A DNA stretch of 64,000 bases from Gammaproteobacteria bacterium (GTDB taxonomy: Bacteria > Pseudomonadota > Gammaproteobacteria > Pseudomonadales > Pseudohongiellaceae): NCBI GenBank assembly GCA_018661465.1, contig JABJIC010000025.1, positions 62,001-126,000 on the forward strand. The letters run 5' to 3'. The position numbers and the translations under genes are program-made. The first letter of the stretch is position 1. Each line of letters opens with the position of its first letter. The notes beneath the pieces were generated by a model. The model was not told the origin of the DNA. It ran no database searches and saw nothing but the letters and a program-made list of their open reading frames with translations. Of the stretch, positions 10,876 through 19,179 are shown in pieces.

Positions 10876-11784
10876 ATGCTTGAACTAGATCGTATTTTGG
10901 TAATTATAGAACCAGGTGAGGAATCTCAGCCTGCGCTGGAGAAAGCGGTTCAGTTGGCGAAATATGCTGACTCAGAGCTGGAATTAATGATCTCTGATTA
11001 CAACGCGTATTTGGAAGACGGCTACTACTTTGACCCAGTTCAGGCGCAGAAGATGCGTTATGAGCACGGTGAAACTCATATCGCGGAAATGGAAGCACTT
11101 GCTGAGCCACTTCGAAAGCAGGGGCTTACTATTACCGTTACTACAGCCTGGGGTAACCCACCCTATGAAGAAGTAGTAAGAAGAGTAAATGAAACTAAAC
11201 CCTCGATAGTGATAAAGAGTACGAGGCATCACAACAAGCTGGCGAGATTAGTGTTATCGAACGAAGATTGGGAGCTCATACGTTATTGTTCTGCTCCCTT
11301 ATTGTTAGTGAAAACCCATCTCTGGGAAACCAGCCCGGTTTTTATTGCGTCGGTTGATCCGGATCATGCGAATGACAAACCAGCAGCGTTGGATAATAAA
11401 CTTATTGCAAGCGCACAATCCCTGGCTTCAATTTCAGGTGGAGATGTTCATCTATTTCACTCTGCCTGGATGCCTCCTTTATCAGGTGTCTATCCAGTGA
11501 AGACAGATGAGGAAGAAGAAGGGAGAAAACTGACAAAACTAGCGGAAGACAATGGTCTCTGTCAGAGTTCGGCCCATTGGTCTGTACAAGATATCCTCCA
11601 TGCCTTACCCGACAAAGTTGAGGAATTGAATGCCAGTGCTGTAGTTATTGGCGCAGTATCCCGATCACGGCTCGACCGTGTTTTGATAGGTAATACGGCA
11701 GAAAAAATTCTCGATAAACTGGAGTGTGATGTTTTAGTGATAAAGCCCGATGAAATGCCTCCACCCGCCAAGGTTTTACTTTAA
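10876..11784 (+). CDS. Tandem universal stress protein (UspE-like)
   Basis: A 302-residue protein with two Usp folds, about residues 1-150 and 155-302. Domain 1 begins LDRILVIIEPGEESQPALEKA; domain 2 ends VIGAVSRSRLDRVLIGNTAEKIL then DVLVIKP, the Usp nucleotide-loop region. Length and layout fit E. coli UspE. It is divergent from the FNR-like gene, echoing the fnr-uspE neighbourhood of E. coli, and has an FNR-type box in its promoter. Expected role is survival under oxygen limitation or stasis. Confidence 0.92.
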   Translation: MLELDRILVIIEPGEESQPALEKAVQLAKYADSELELMISDYNAYLEDGYYFDPVQAQKMRYEHGETHIAEMEALAEPLRKQGLTITVTTAWGNPPYEEVVRRVNETKPSIVIKSTRHHNKLARLVLSNEDWELIRYCSAPLLLVKTHLWETSPVFIASVDPDHANDKPAALDNKLIASAQSLASISGGDVHLFHSAWMPPLSGVYPVKTDEEEEGRKLTKLAEDNGLCQSSAHWSVQDILHALPDKVEELNASAVVIGAVSRSRLDRVLIGNTAEKILDKLECDVLVIKPDEMPPPAKVLL

Positions 11785-11837
11785 GAATAGTCATAGAGCC
11801 GGCTTGGCTGATCGTTGATATGTAAACCCTCGAAATT

Positions 11838-11875
11838 AAAAAGGCCCATGAGAAACTACTCACAGGCCTTTTTTG
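11838..11875. terminator. Bidirectional terminator between two usp genes
   Basis: A-rich flank, AAGGCC stem arm, an inner TGAG/CTCA pairing and GGCCTT arm followed by a T run. It lies between convergent genes and can serve both strands. Confidence 0.8.
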
Positions 11876-11908
11876 TGTCTCGCTCTATTGAATCTGCGAA
11901 TCGGTTTT

Positions 11909-12343
11909 TTATTCCGAAGGCACGTGAACAGTCAATACATCACAGGTTGATCCGTGAAGCACCTTAATTGCTGTTGAGCCTAATAAAATTTTCCAGCCGG
12001 CATGTCCGTGACTGCCTATAACAATGGCATCGGCACCGACTTCATCAGCCAGGCTCCTGATCTCCGGAGCGGGTGCTCCCAGTAGGGTGTGGATCTTATC
12101 GGAGCTAACACCTTTTTCAGCTCCCAATTTCTCCAATCTTTTTTCTGCCAGTGATATTGCCTCCTGCTGGAGCTCGTTGATATTTACAGCATAAATATCC
12201 ATGCTGTAAGCCGCAGCTACAGGCTCAACCACGTGAACCAGATGTAGCTTGCTGGCATCATTGCCGGCCATGTGTATGGCCGTATCCACTACCTTGTTGG
12301 AGTCATTCGAGAGATCGAGCGCTACCAGTATTTTCTTGTACAT
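11909..12343 (-). CDS. Single-domain universal stress protein
   Basis: A 144-residue Usp. The ATG at 12343 is preferred because GGAGAAAGGA lies directly before it; a longer in-frame start at 12394 lacks support. The chain starts MYKKILVALDLSNDS and ends with the ATP-binding signature GSHGHAGWKILLGST, then CDVLTVHV. This glycine loop marks the ATP-binding UspFG-like class, unlike the tandem proteins nearby. An FNR-type palindrome lies about 85 nt upstream. Confidence 0.94.
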   Translation of the reverse strand: MYKKILVALDLSNDSNKVVDTAIHMAGNDASKLHLVHVVEPVAAAYSMDIYAVNINELQQEAISLAEKRLEKLGAEKGVSSDKIHTLLGAPAPEIRSLADEVGADAIVIGSHGHAGWKILLGSTAIKVLHGSTCDVLTVHVPSE

Positions 12344-12426
12344 AATCCTTTCTCCAGTTCTGTTCCATAAACTGTGTAGGCATAAACCCCACACCTCTAT
12401 TGAAACCCCTTAGTCGCGCGTGGCGT

Positions 12427-12440
12427 TTGACTTACATCAA
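12427..12440 (-). promoter_or_regulatory. FNR/ANR box upstream of usp
   Basis: Read on the minus strand the site is TTGATGTAAGTCAA: two half-sites separated by 4 bases, with the GTCAA form often seen at ANR sites. Its centre is 90 nt before the usp start codon at 12343. A start near 12392 would place it at -41.5; only a weak -10 (CAATAG) is visible there. Confidence 0.68.
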
Positions 12441-12532
12441 TGACGGTTTCGGTTTCTGTCTCGCTTGAGTCCATTATTAGAGACTAAAGTGCGGTGCGCT
12501 TTCTCTAAACTATCTTCTTAAACAACTAATTA

Positions 12533-13936
12533 CTACAAATAAGGGCTGAATAACCAGGCGCAGGCATCTCGAAGGCGCATCCATCCGGGTCGTTTTCGCA
12601 GTTGTCTATCATTTATTTCGATCGCAGTATTTAGTCTGCGCTCAAAATATTCACTTAGTTGTCGGTTGACGTCGGTGCTGAAAATTTCAAGCCCGAGTTC
12701 AAAATTTAAGCGAAGACTTCTGGCATCGAGATTTGCCGAGCCAATTAATGAGTATGTGTCATCAATTATTATGGCTTTAGTGTGTATGAAAGGAGCGGGT
12801 TGTGAGTATACCCTGAGGCCCTTCGCCAGGATATGTCGAAGATTGTGCTGTGCGGCCCAGTGAGCCAAATGAATATTGGTTCTTTCTGGTAACAGGATGC
12901 GAACATCAACGCCTCTGAGTTTTGCGCCAAGCAGTGCTCCCAGCAAATCTGCTCCGGGAAGAAAATAGGGCGTCATTATCCAAATACGAGAATGAGCGGA
13001 GGATAATACTCCTGTTAACAATTCATTGAGTTTATCAAGATTTTCATTTGGGCCGTCCAGTATTAATCGTGTCCAAATATCGGAACCTGGATCATTGTTA
13101 TTGCTTACCTCGAACACAGACTTTTCGGCAACTCCGGAGCATTGGTGCCAATCTTTCAGAAATGCTCTTTCGAAATCATCAACAATTTTGCCGCTTAGTC
13201 TGAAATGCAAATCCACTGTAGGGATGGTGTTTTCGATCTTAGTAATCAGATGACGGTCACCTATGTTCTGACCTCCAGTGAATGCGGTTTCACCGTCTAC
13301 CAGCATAATCTTTCGGTGATTTCTCATATTGAGATGTAGGGAAGGAGGAACGAATCGTATGGGGTTAAACAATTGGAAATTAATCTTGTTCTTTCGCAGT
13401 TTTTTCCCAATTCGGGGAGGGTAGGCAAACTCACCAAGCCCGTCGACAATAACTCTTACATCGACTCCTCTCAGCTGCGCGGCTAGCAAGGCTTTAACAA
13501 ATTGATCTCCGGTGTGGTCATTTTGAAACAAATAGGTGCAGAGGTAGACGCGATGCTTGGCAGAATTAATACACTCCAACATTTGTGGATAGAGTGCCTC
13601 GCCGTTTTCCAGAATTTCCAGCTCATTGCACGATCGAAGTCCCAGATTAGTAAGGCTCTCGCCTACAAGTGAAAGAGGTCTGAATGACGTTCCTTCCGGC
13701 TCTCGAATGGTTTCTGAATTGTCTTCTTGAGACTGGGTGAGGAAAAGCTTCTGAGCCTTGGTGGTAATTCGATTTATCCCAAATATCAGGTAAATCAGTG
13801 GTCCGAAAAGAGGAATGATCAGGCAGAAACTGACCCACGCCAGTGCCGATTTGGAATCGCGCTTAGTGAGAAGAGCGTGTAGCGCGGCGGTAATAGAAAT
13901 TACCAACAGCGCAATGCTGACTAGTAGAGTTAGCAT
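12533..13936 (-). CDS. cls: Cardiolipin synthase (phospholipase D family)
   Basis: A 467-residue PLD-superfamily synthase that joins phosphatidylglycerol units to cardiolipin at the inner membrane. Two N-terminal transmembrane helices (residues 1-25 and 33-55) are followed by two HKD motifs: HRKIMLVDGETAFTGGQNI and HTKAIIIDDTYSLIGSANLD. Length and layout fit ClsA. It overlaps the end of the YbhP-like gene by 7 nt, so the two are co-translated. E. coli has the same ybhP-clsB order. Likely transcribed from the FNR-box region at 14768. Confidence 0.94.
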   Translation of the reverse strand: MLTLLVSIALLVISITAALHALLTKRDSKSALAWVSFCLIIPLFGPLIYLIFGINRITTKAQKLFLTQSQEDNSETIREPEGTSFRPLSLVGESLTNLGLRSCNELEILENGEALYPQMLECINSAKHRVYLCTYLFQNDHTGDQFVKALLAAQLRGVDVRVIVDGLGEFAYPPRIGKKLRKNKINFQLFNPIRFVPPSLHLNMRNHRKIMLVDGETAFTGGQNIGDRHLITKIENTIPTVDLHFRLSGKIVDDFERAFLKDWHQCSGVAEKSVFEVSNNNDPGSDIWTRLILDGPNENLDKLNELLTGVLSSAHSRIWIMTPYFLPGADLLGALLGAKLRGVDVRILLPERTNIHLAHWAAQHNLRHILAKGLRVYSQPAPFIHTKAIIIDDTYSLIGSANLDARSLRLNFELGLEIFSTDVNRQLSEYFERRLNTAIEINDRQLRKRPGWMRLRDACAWLFSPYL

Positions 13937-14715
13937 GGCATTCTCTCTGTATCCTCAGCTTCTGTATCTTCCGGAGAGGCCGAAATCAACTGTACATCTG
14001 CAACAATAGCACAATGATCTGAAAGTGACTTCCAGGTGGAATCAGTCATCACATCTACATTTCCGATGGAGAATCCTCTTGTATATATTCTGTCCATTGC
14101 CAGCAGTGGGAAAAAGGCGGGAAAGGTTTTCGCTCTGTGATTTTTTTTGCTCACATGTACTTCAGTCAAATCTGTCTGTGAACAGATTTGCGCATGGGCT
14201 TTGCCTCGCCAGTCATTAAAATCACCAGCAAGAATTAGTGCAGCTGAGTGCGGGATATCGTTTTCTATAGTTTCAATTAGCTGTTGAACTTGCTGCTTCC
14301 GTTCCGCTTCGAATAATCCAAAGTGTACGCAGAGTAGGTGGATACCATTTTCCAGGACGCCATGGAGAATACCTCTTTGAGAAAAGCTGAGAGTGGAGAC
14401 GTCTACGTTATTCCAGTCTTTAAGCGGTAGCTCGCTGAGGATGGCGTTACCATGATGACCATGTTGATAGATAGCGTTCTTGCCGTAGGCAAAATGATGC
14501 CAGACTGAATCAGCCAGATATTCGAATTGATTGTTTTTGGGCCATTCGGAAATGTTCTCCTGGTGCTTTTCATGCTCACCAATAACTTCTTGAAGGAATA
14601 CGAGATTGGCTCCGCTTTCGCGAAGACATTGGCGAATTTTTTGCAGAGTGAATTGTCGATTTCCTGCAGAGAAACCCTTATGGATATTTAGCGTCAGTAA
14701 TTTGAAATCTCTCAT
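13930..14715 (-). CDS. YbhP-like endonuclease/exonuclease/phosphatase family protein
   Basis: A 261-residue EEP-superfamily phosphoesterase. LTLNIHKGFS (metal-site Asn), FLQEV (Glu), AGDFNDWRGK (Asp/Asn) and LSDHCAI (catalytic Asp-His) are all visible. The text resembles E. coli YbhP closely (NIHKGF, GHHGNAILS, HFAYGKNA). The ATG at 14715 follows AAAGGG; a TTG immediately before it is possible. It precedes cardiolipin synthase with an overlap, as ybhP precedes clsB. Substrate is unknown; a link to phospholipid turnover is inference. Confidence 0.9.
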   Translation of the reverse strand: MRDFKLLTLNIHKGFSAGNRQFTLQKIRQCLRESGANLVFLQEVIGEHEKHQENISEWPKNNQFEYLADSVWHHFAYGKNAIYQHGHHGNAILSELPLKDWNNVDVSTLSFSQRGILHGVLENGIHLLCVHFGLFEAERKQQVQQLIETIENDIPHSAALILAGDFNDWRGKAHAQICSQTDLTEVHVSKKNHRAKTFPAFFPLLAMDRIYTRGFSIGNVDVMTDSTWKSLSDHCAIVADVQLISASPEDTEAEDTERMPC

Positions 14716-14767
14716 CAATTCCCTTTATCCCTAGCCCATCCTTTGCGCATCCGTAGCGTTGGAAGCC

Positions 14768-14816
14768 TTGACCTGCGTCAAGATGCCGAAATTAGCGACA
14801 ATGTACATTCATCTGT
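14768..14816 (+). promoter_or_regulatory. FNR-type box between divergent ybhP-cls and dksA-like genes
   Basis: TTGAC-CTGC-GTCAA at 14768-14781 is a perfect 5-bp inverted repeat of the FNR/ANR form. On the plus strand a TACATT -10 element at 14804-14809 has its centre 32 nt from the box centre, the class II activator geometry, predicting a start near 14816. The box may also serve the minus-strand ybhP-cls pair, where no clear -10 was found. Confidence 0.66.
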
Positions 14817-14848
14817 ATCAATAAAACATTAGATCAGTGAGGTTCAGG

Positions 14849-15172
14849 ATGGATCTGCAGAGTATTACAAATGAGTTGAAAGTCCGAAAGGAAGAATTGG
14901 AGTCTCGTAATGAGCGGACTCACAAGCATACCTATCAGAAGGAGCAACCTGTTAGCCCTAATTTCAACGAACAGGTGAAGGAAACAGAGAATGATGCCCT
15001 AGTTATGGCTCTCGAAGCAGAAGGAGTGGAGGAGCTGGCGCAAGTGAATACAGCACTGAAGCGAATCGAAGATGGCGACTATCTTAATTGTGCAGCTTGC
15101 GGTGAAGATATAGGTGAGGAACGCCTACATGCCATACCCTACACGGACCACTGCATTAAGTGTGCCAGCTAG
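14849..15172 (+). CDS. DksA/TraR-type zinc-finger protein
   Basis: A 107-residue small DksA/TraR family protein. An N-terminal coiled region (about 1-65) is followed by ALKRIEDGDYLNCAACGEDI and CIKC, a four-Cys zinc finger (C-x2-C, C-x2-C). Such proteins bind in the secondary channel of RNA polymerase or are short relatives of unknown role. The ATG at 14849 is preferred over a GTG at 14837, since GAGG lies between the two. It follows an FNR-type promoter and precedes a tandem usp gene without a visible terminator. Confidence 0.87.
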   Translation: MDLQSITNELKVRKEELESRNERTHKHTYQKEQPVSPNFNEQVKETENDALVMALEAEGVEELAQVNTALKRIEDGDYLNCAACGEDIGEERLHAIPYTDHCIKCAS

Positions 15173-15311
15173 AACCCGTTCTATCCCAGAACCATATCGA
15201 ACATCCATCACCTTGAAATATTGATACCTAGGCGAGGCCTTGCCATAATGGGGCTTACGAGATTTTTTGATGGATGTGGACGAGAGTCGAACAAGAAAAG
15301 GAGCAACACGA

Positions 15312-16214
15312 ATGAAGAAAATTGAACGCATAATGGTAGTGATAGACGCAAATGAAGACTATTCTTCTGCGCCTGATGGCCTGCCAATTGAGCTGAGAAA
15401 GGCTCTGCGCTTCGTTAGTGATAAGAAGGCAGCTGAAATTAAACTTCTAAGTGTCGGCTACGAAAAGTACCTTGGACACAGTTTTCAAACCATCACTGCA
15501 GATTACGCAGCGATGCGTAAGGAATACTGTGATCGCCTGACCGAGAGCATGCAGGGTATGGTGGACAAACTGTCGGCTGATGGATTTAACATCAGTAGCC
15601 AGGTTGGTTGGGCCCACCCTCGATATGAAGCGATTGTTAAAGAAGCACAGGAATTTGGTGCTGATTTGCTGGTTCAGCATTGTCGAGCCTTCGCCAAGAT
15701 AAAACATATACATCTTACTCATGATAGTTGGCAGCTGGTTAAGCACTGTCCTCTGCCTCTGTTGTTGGTTAAGGATGAAGAGTGGGGCGACTCTGTGGTA
15801 CTGATGGCAGCAGTGGATCCGATGAATAGTCACCACAAGCCCGTTCAGTTAGATGGGCAAATTATTGATGCAGTGACTTCTGTCAGCGGTCAGCTTGGCG
15901 GGGAATACCATGTAGTTCACGCCTATGCTGAATCAGCGCGACCATTTACCCCGGCAGGTAAGATCAAAGAAGAACACACTAAGGCATTCAATGATTTTAT
16001 GTCTGGCTACAATGTGAATGAAGATAAGCTGCACCTCATCGATGAGACTCCGGTTTTTGCGTTGAAGGACTATAGTGAAACCCTTGATTCCGACATGATT
16101 GTAATGGGCGCTATCTCTCGCTCCAGACTGGCCGAGGCTCTGATTGGAAGCACGGCGGAGGAAGTTTTGGATTTCGTCAAAACTGATATCTTGGTCATCA
16201 AGCCATCTAGTTAG
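15312..16214 (+). CDS. Tandem universal stress protein
   Basis: A 300-residue two-domain Usp. AAGGAG lies 9 nt ahead of the ATG at 15312, which is chosen over an earlier in-frame ATG at 15267. Domain 1 starts KKIERIMVVIDANED; domain 2 ends MGAISRSRLAEALIGSTAEEVL then ILVIKPSS. It is a paralogue of the proteins at 10876 and 17228. It is probably co-transcribed with the DksA-like gene 139 nt upstream and ends at a strong terminator. Confidence 0.91.
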   Translation: MKKIERIMVVIDANEDYSSAPDGLPIELRKALRFVSDKKAAEIKLLSVGYEKYLGHSFQTITADYAAMRKEYCDRLTESMQGMVDKLSADGFNISSQVGWAHPRYEAIVKEAQEFGADLLVQHCRAFAKIKHIHLTHDSWQLVKHCPLPLLLVKDEEWGDSVVLMAAVDPMNSHHKPVQLDGQIIDAVTSVSGQLGGEYHVVHAYAESARPFTPAGKIKEEHTKAFNDFMSGYNVNEDKLHLIDETPVFALKDYSETLDSDMIVMGAISRSRLAEALIGSTAEEVLDFVKTDILVIKPSS

Positions 16215-16250
16215 TTGTTAATGGCAATTGAGTAGTTATAGAAATCAAAA

Positions 16251-16277
16251 AGGCCTGATTAATCAGGCCTTTTTTTG
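16251..16277. terminator. Rho-independent terminator
   Basis: A perfect 10-bp inverted repeat AGGCCTGATT/AATCAGGCCT followed by seven T, with an A run on the other side, between convergent usp and channel genes. It can work in both directions. Confidence 0.92.
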
Positions 16278-16349
16278 CTTCCGAAACCGGGGTTTCAAAA
16301 ATAGATTTTGAGGTCTGGGGTTCAAAGCGAGAGTTTCAAAACCATAGTT

Positions 16350-17198
16350 TCAAGCTTGTTTGTCAATCAGGCTTCCGCAATATTTGCAGTGAAGAGCGTC
16401 CATGTCATGGCCCTTCGCTTCGCAGTTTGAACACTCTAGAGCGTCATTCGCAGTTAAGTGTGCCTTGTCAGCTGATTTGCCGTCTATTCGGCGCTGCACT
16501 TCTTGCATAAGTTCGGCTCCAATAATCCCAGTAGGTACCGCGATTATTGCGTAACCGGAAATCATGGCAATGGCTGCAACGAATTGACCCAAACCTGTCT
16601 GTGGAGAAACATCACCATAGCCTACCGTGGTTATTGTAACGATAGCCCAGTATATAGATTTAGGAATGCTATCAAACCCATGCTCTGGGCCTTCGATGAT
16701 GAACATGATGGCACCGAATATGATTACTAGAGCTATTACGGAAAATAAAAAGACAACTATTTTTCGCCTGGCATGGACCAATGCTGAATAGAGAAGATTT
16801 GCCTCACCCATATATCGGAAGAGTTTCAGAATTCGGAATATCCGCAACACCCGCATGATACGAACTACTGCGAGATAGGCTGCCGATGGGAAAAGAAATG
16901 CGATATAGGTAGGAAGAATTGATATTAGATCAATGAGCCCGTAGAAGCTGAAGATATAGCGGCGTTTTTCTTCACTACTATAAAGCCGGAGGACATACTC
17001 AATGGTGAACAATATAGTGAAAGACCATTCCAGAAAATAAAGAGCTTCTCCGTAGCTCTGATGAAATGATTCAACAGAGTCCAACAAGACCGCTGTCACG
17101 CTGGTGATGATTAGGATGATTAGAGCGAGGTCGAATAGCTTTCCAGCACGAGATTCGTAACCGAAAATCACATCGTACACTTTTTGCCTAAATGACAT
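16350..17198 (-). CDS. Voltage-gated-type potassium channel with C-terminal zinc ribbon
   Basis: A 282-residue six-helix ion channel. RIMRVLRIFRILKLFRYM is an S4-like helix with regularly spaced Arg/Lys, and TTVGYGDVSPQTG is the K+ selectivity filter after a pore helix. Four Cys near the end (CSNCEAKGHDMDALHCKYC) form a small zinc ribbon in the cytoplasm, an addition not usual in Kv-type channels. It begins 29 nt after a tandem usp gene on the same strand, so the pair forms an operon and the channel may respond to energy or redox stress. Confidence 0.93.
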   Translation of the reverse strand: MSFRQKVYDVIFGYESRAGKLFDLALIILIITSVTAVLLDSVESFHQSYGEALYFLEWSFTILFTIEYVLRLYSSEEKRRYIFSFYGLIDLISILPTYIAFLFPSAAYLAVVRIMRVLRIFRILKLFRYMGEANLLYSALVHARRKIVVFLFSVIALVIIFGAIMFIIEGPEHGFDSIPKSIYWAIVTITTVGYGDVSPQTGLGQFVAAIAMISGYAIIAVPTGIIGAELMQEVQRRIDGKSADKAHLTANDALECSNCEAKGHDMDALHCKYCGSLIDKQA

Positions 17199-17227
17199 TC
17201 AATTTCCAATTAGCAATGTGAGCAAAA

Positions 17228-18151
17228 TTACTCTTGCTCACCGGCGGATGGCTTAATCACCAGCAGATCGCATGGGCTGTCTTCGAGGATTTTTTCCGCT
17301 GTATTTCCGACAATGGCTCGTTCAATAAAATTTCTTGAAAGGGCGCCTACTACCAATATATTTGCATCTACAGAATCCAGATACTTGGTAAGGTGTGGGA
17401 CTATTTCGCCTGCGCTGAGATGTACGTTTTCCTTTTCGATATTGTGACTTTCGAGAACATCTTTGAGTTTTTCCCAATGTTCTTTTTTCATGCTCTCCAA
17501 GCCATCGCTAGCCTCAGAACCCAGAGGAAACATTGTGCTGACAAATGGAAAGAATGAATGAAAAACATGAGGAGTCTGCTCTAGCAGGTTTGCTGCCAGT
17601 TCTGCGTAGTTCAATAGTCTGTGATCCAGGTCGGTCTGCTCTGATTTGCGATGGAATGGATCGACAGCGACAACTACGCTACCGTTCGCCTTCCAATCAT
17701 TAGGTTTTACCAGCAAGACAGGGCAGCTGCACTTTCGAATTAGTCGCCAATCAGTATTACTTACCACAGATCGTTCCATCATGGCATGGTGATGGGTGCT
17801 CTTGAGGAGTACGTCGGGTTTAATTTCTTGGGCTTTATCAATGATCGCTTCACCCAGATGATGGTGTTCAGAAAACAGTGTGGTGGTATCGATATTTTCC
17901 TCACTGAATTCAATTGCGAGATCGGAAAGCAGTTTCCTGTAATGATCTTCGAACAGTTGCCGCTGTGTCTCGAAGAACTCTCCGTCGATTCCTTCATAGA
18001 GATATGATCGATCAGTTAGTGTGTTTTCATTGTTAATAAACAATGTGACCTTGGCGTTTGTGACCTTGGCAACCATCTTTGCCCTATCCACAACAAAATC
18101 CCTTTCAACGGTTGGGTCTACCACAACTAACAAATGCTCAATGGTTTTCAT
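17228..18151 (-). CDS. Tandem universal stress protein
   Basis: A 307-residue two-domain Usp, third tandem paralogue in the cluster. It starts MKTIEHLLVVVDPTVERDF; the second domain ends VGALSRNFIERAIVGNTAEKIL with CDLLVIKP. It leads a two-gene operon with the K+ channel. A possible constitutive promoter (TTGACC at 18251-18256 and TGCAAT at 18228-18233, 17-nt spacer) lies about 75 nt upstream, and an FNR-type promoter lies further out at 18446-18494. Confidence 0.91.
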   Translation of the reverse strand: MKTIEHLLVVVDPTVERDFVVDRAKMVAKVTNAKVTLFINNENTLTDRSYLYEGIDGEFFETQRQLFEDHYRKLLSDLAIEFSEENIDTTTLFSEHHHLGEAIIDKAQEIKPDVLLKSTHHHAMMERSVVSNTDWRLIRKCSCPVLLVKPNDWKANGSVVVAVDPFHRKSEQTDLDHRLLNYAELAANLLEQTPHVFHSFFPFVSTMFPLGSEASDGLESMKKEHWEKLKDVLESHNIEKENVHLSAGEIVPHLTKYLDSVDANILVVGALSRNFIERAIVGNTAEKILEDSPCDLLVIKPSAGEQE

Positions 18152-18676
18152 GATTTCCTCTCAGAGACGAATTCCACGTTCCCAGTTTTCAATGTATGTG
18201 CTCTAGGTAGAGAAAGAATAGCACTTAATTGCAAAAAATATAGTGTTGTTGGTCAATCTCGAGCGGAGGCAGCAGAAGCTTGAAGCTCAGCGCGACCACT
18301 TTACTTGCTCTATCGTAAATCCACGTTCAAAGCTCCATTGTGAGGGTTCGTTTCTTGACGGTTTATGACTTATGCAACATCATCTCCTACAATATTTTGT
18401 CCATCCTTGGAATGACCCAGGGATTCAAAGTGCTATTTCACTAGCAAAGCCTTGTTATAAATCTTCGGTTGCTAGCCTTGTTGATCCAGGTCAATAAGGC
18501 TTGATGCTATTGCTGAGGGTTTGTAATTCGCTGACCAGAATCAATAATGCGGTTCGTAGCTTGTTCGATACTGGGATGGTGTAGTATTGATAGAAGGTCT
18601 ATTATTCATGACCTATTAGTGTTCTATTATTTACGGTCCGGGTTTGATTCAAGTGGACCGACGAAGGGGAAAAGAA
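18152..18676. other. 525-nt intergenic region
   Basis: No protein-coding frame of note on either strand. It holds the FNR-type promoter and a candidate sigma-70 promoter described for the usp gene. The roughly 295-nt leader predicted from the FNR promoter contains only very short frames; nothing recognisable as a structured RNA was seen. Confidence 0.5.
18446..18494 (-). promoter_or_regulatory. FNR/ANR-box class II promoter (minus strand)
   Basis: TTGAT-CCAG-GTCAA at 18481-18494 is a full FNR/ANR-type palindrome. On the minus strand TATAAC at 18453-18458 is centred exactly 32 nt from the box centre, giving a predicted start near 18446 and a leader of about 295 nt to the usp gene. On the plus strand a looser TGTAAT at 18522-18527 could serve the cytochrome-like gene. 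Confidence 0.7.
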
Positions 18677-19165
18677 ATGAGAGTAATTTTTGGCGCGGCC
18701 TTGCTGTTCTTGTTGGCTTCATGTGGGAATGCGCCACAGCAAGGCGGAGTGTCAGCGAACCGGATGAATGTTCCCTTCGTTCCGGATATTAGTATTAATG
18801 AAGTGATGGTTGCTCAGATCGATCACGCCTCCCATTTTATCTGGGATGCGGCAAATCCTGATAACAGTGCTGCAGATATAGATTGGGAGGAAGTGGAACA
18901 CCACGCCATTCAGCTTATTTCCAGTCGTAGTGCTATAAGCATGGGTGGCACGGGAGTTAACGATGCAATGTGGATAGCGCAAACCTCCTGGCGTGAATAT
19001 GTAAATATGATGAATGATGGAGCAGTATTGGCGCTGACGTCGGCGAGAGGCGAAAACATGGCGGGACTAAGCAGAGCTGGAGATATTCTGGTGGAGTCCT
19101 GTGAAGGCTGCCATCAACAGTACAAGCCATCCAGCCCTACCGAAGGGTTTACTCATCCTCACTGA
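18677..19165 (+). CDS. Cytochrome c'-like lipoprotein, C-terminal haem site
   Basis: A 162-residue exported protein. The ATG at 18677 follows AAGGGGAAAAG. LLFLLASCGN is a lipobox, so the protein is lipid-anchored. The only haem motif, CEGCH, lies near the C-terminus after an alpha-helical stretch, the arrangement of class II (c'-type) cytochromes. Such proteins bind gases or carry electrons; here the role is unknown. It lies next to the FNR-box region and may belong to the oxygen-limitation set. Confidence 0.85.
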   Translation: MRVIFGAALLFLLASCGNAPQQGGVSANRMNVPFVPDISINEVMVAQIDHASHFIWDAANPDNSAADIDWEEVEHHAIQLISSRSAISMGGTGVNDAMWIAQTSWREYVNMMNDGAVLALTSARGENMAGLSRAGDILVESCEGCHQQYKPSSPTEGFTHPH

Positions 19166-19178
19166 GTGAGGATGTTTT
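19154..19178 (+). terminator. Terminator overlapping the stop codon
   Basis: A perfect 9-bp inverted repeat CATCCTCAC/GTGAGGATG whose 3-nt loop is the TGA stop itself, followed by TTTT. Confidence 0.85.
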
Positions 19179-19179
19179 C

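Noticed and set aside
15173..15311. FNR-type box ahead of the second tandem usp gene
   Set aside because: TTGAT occurs near 15216 but the partner half-site is missing; co-transcription with the dksA-like gene is simpler.
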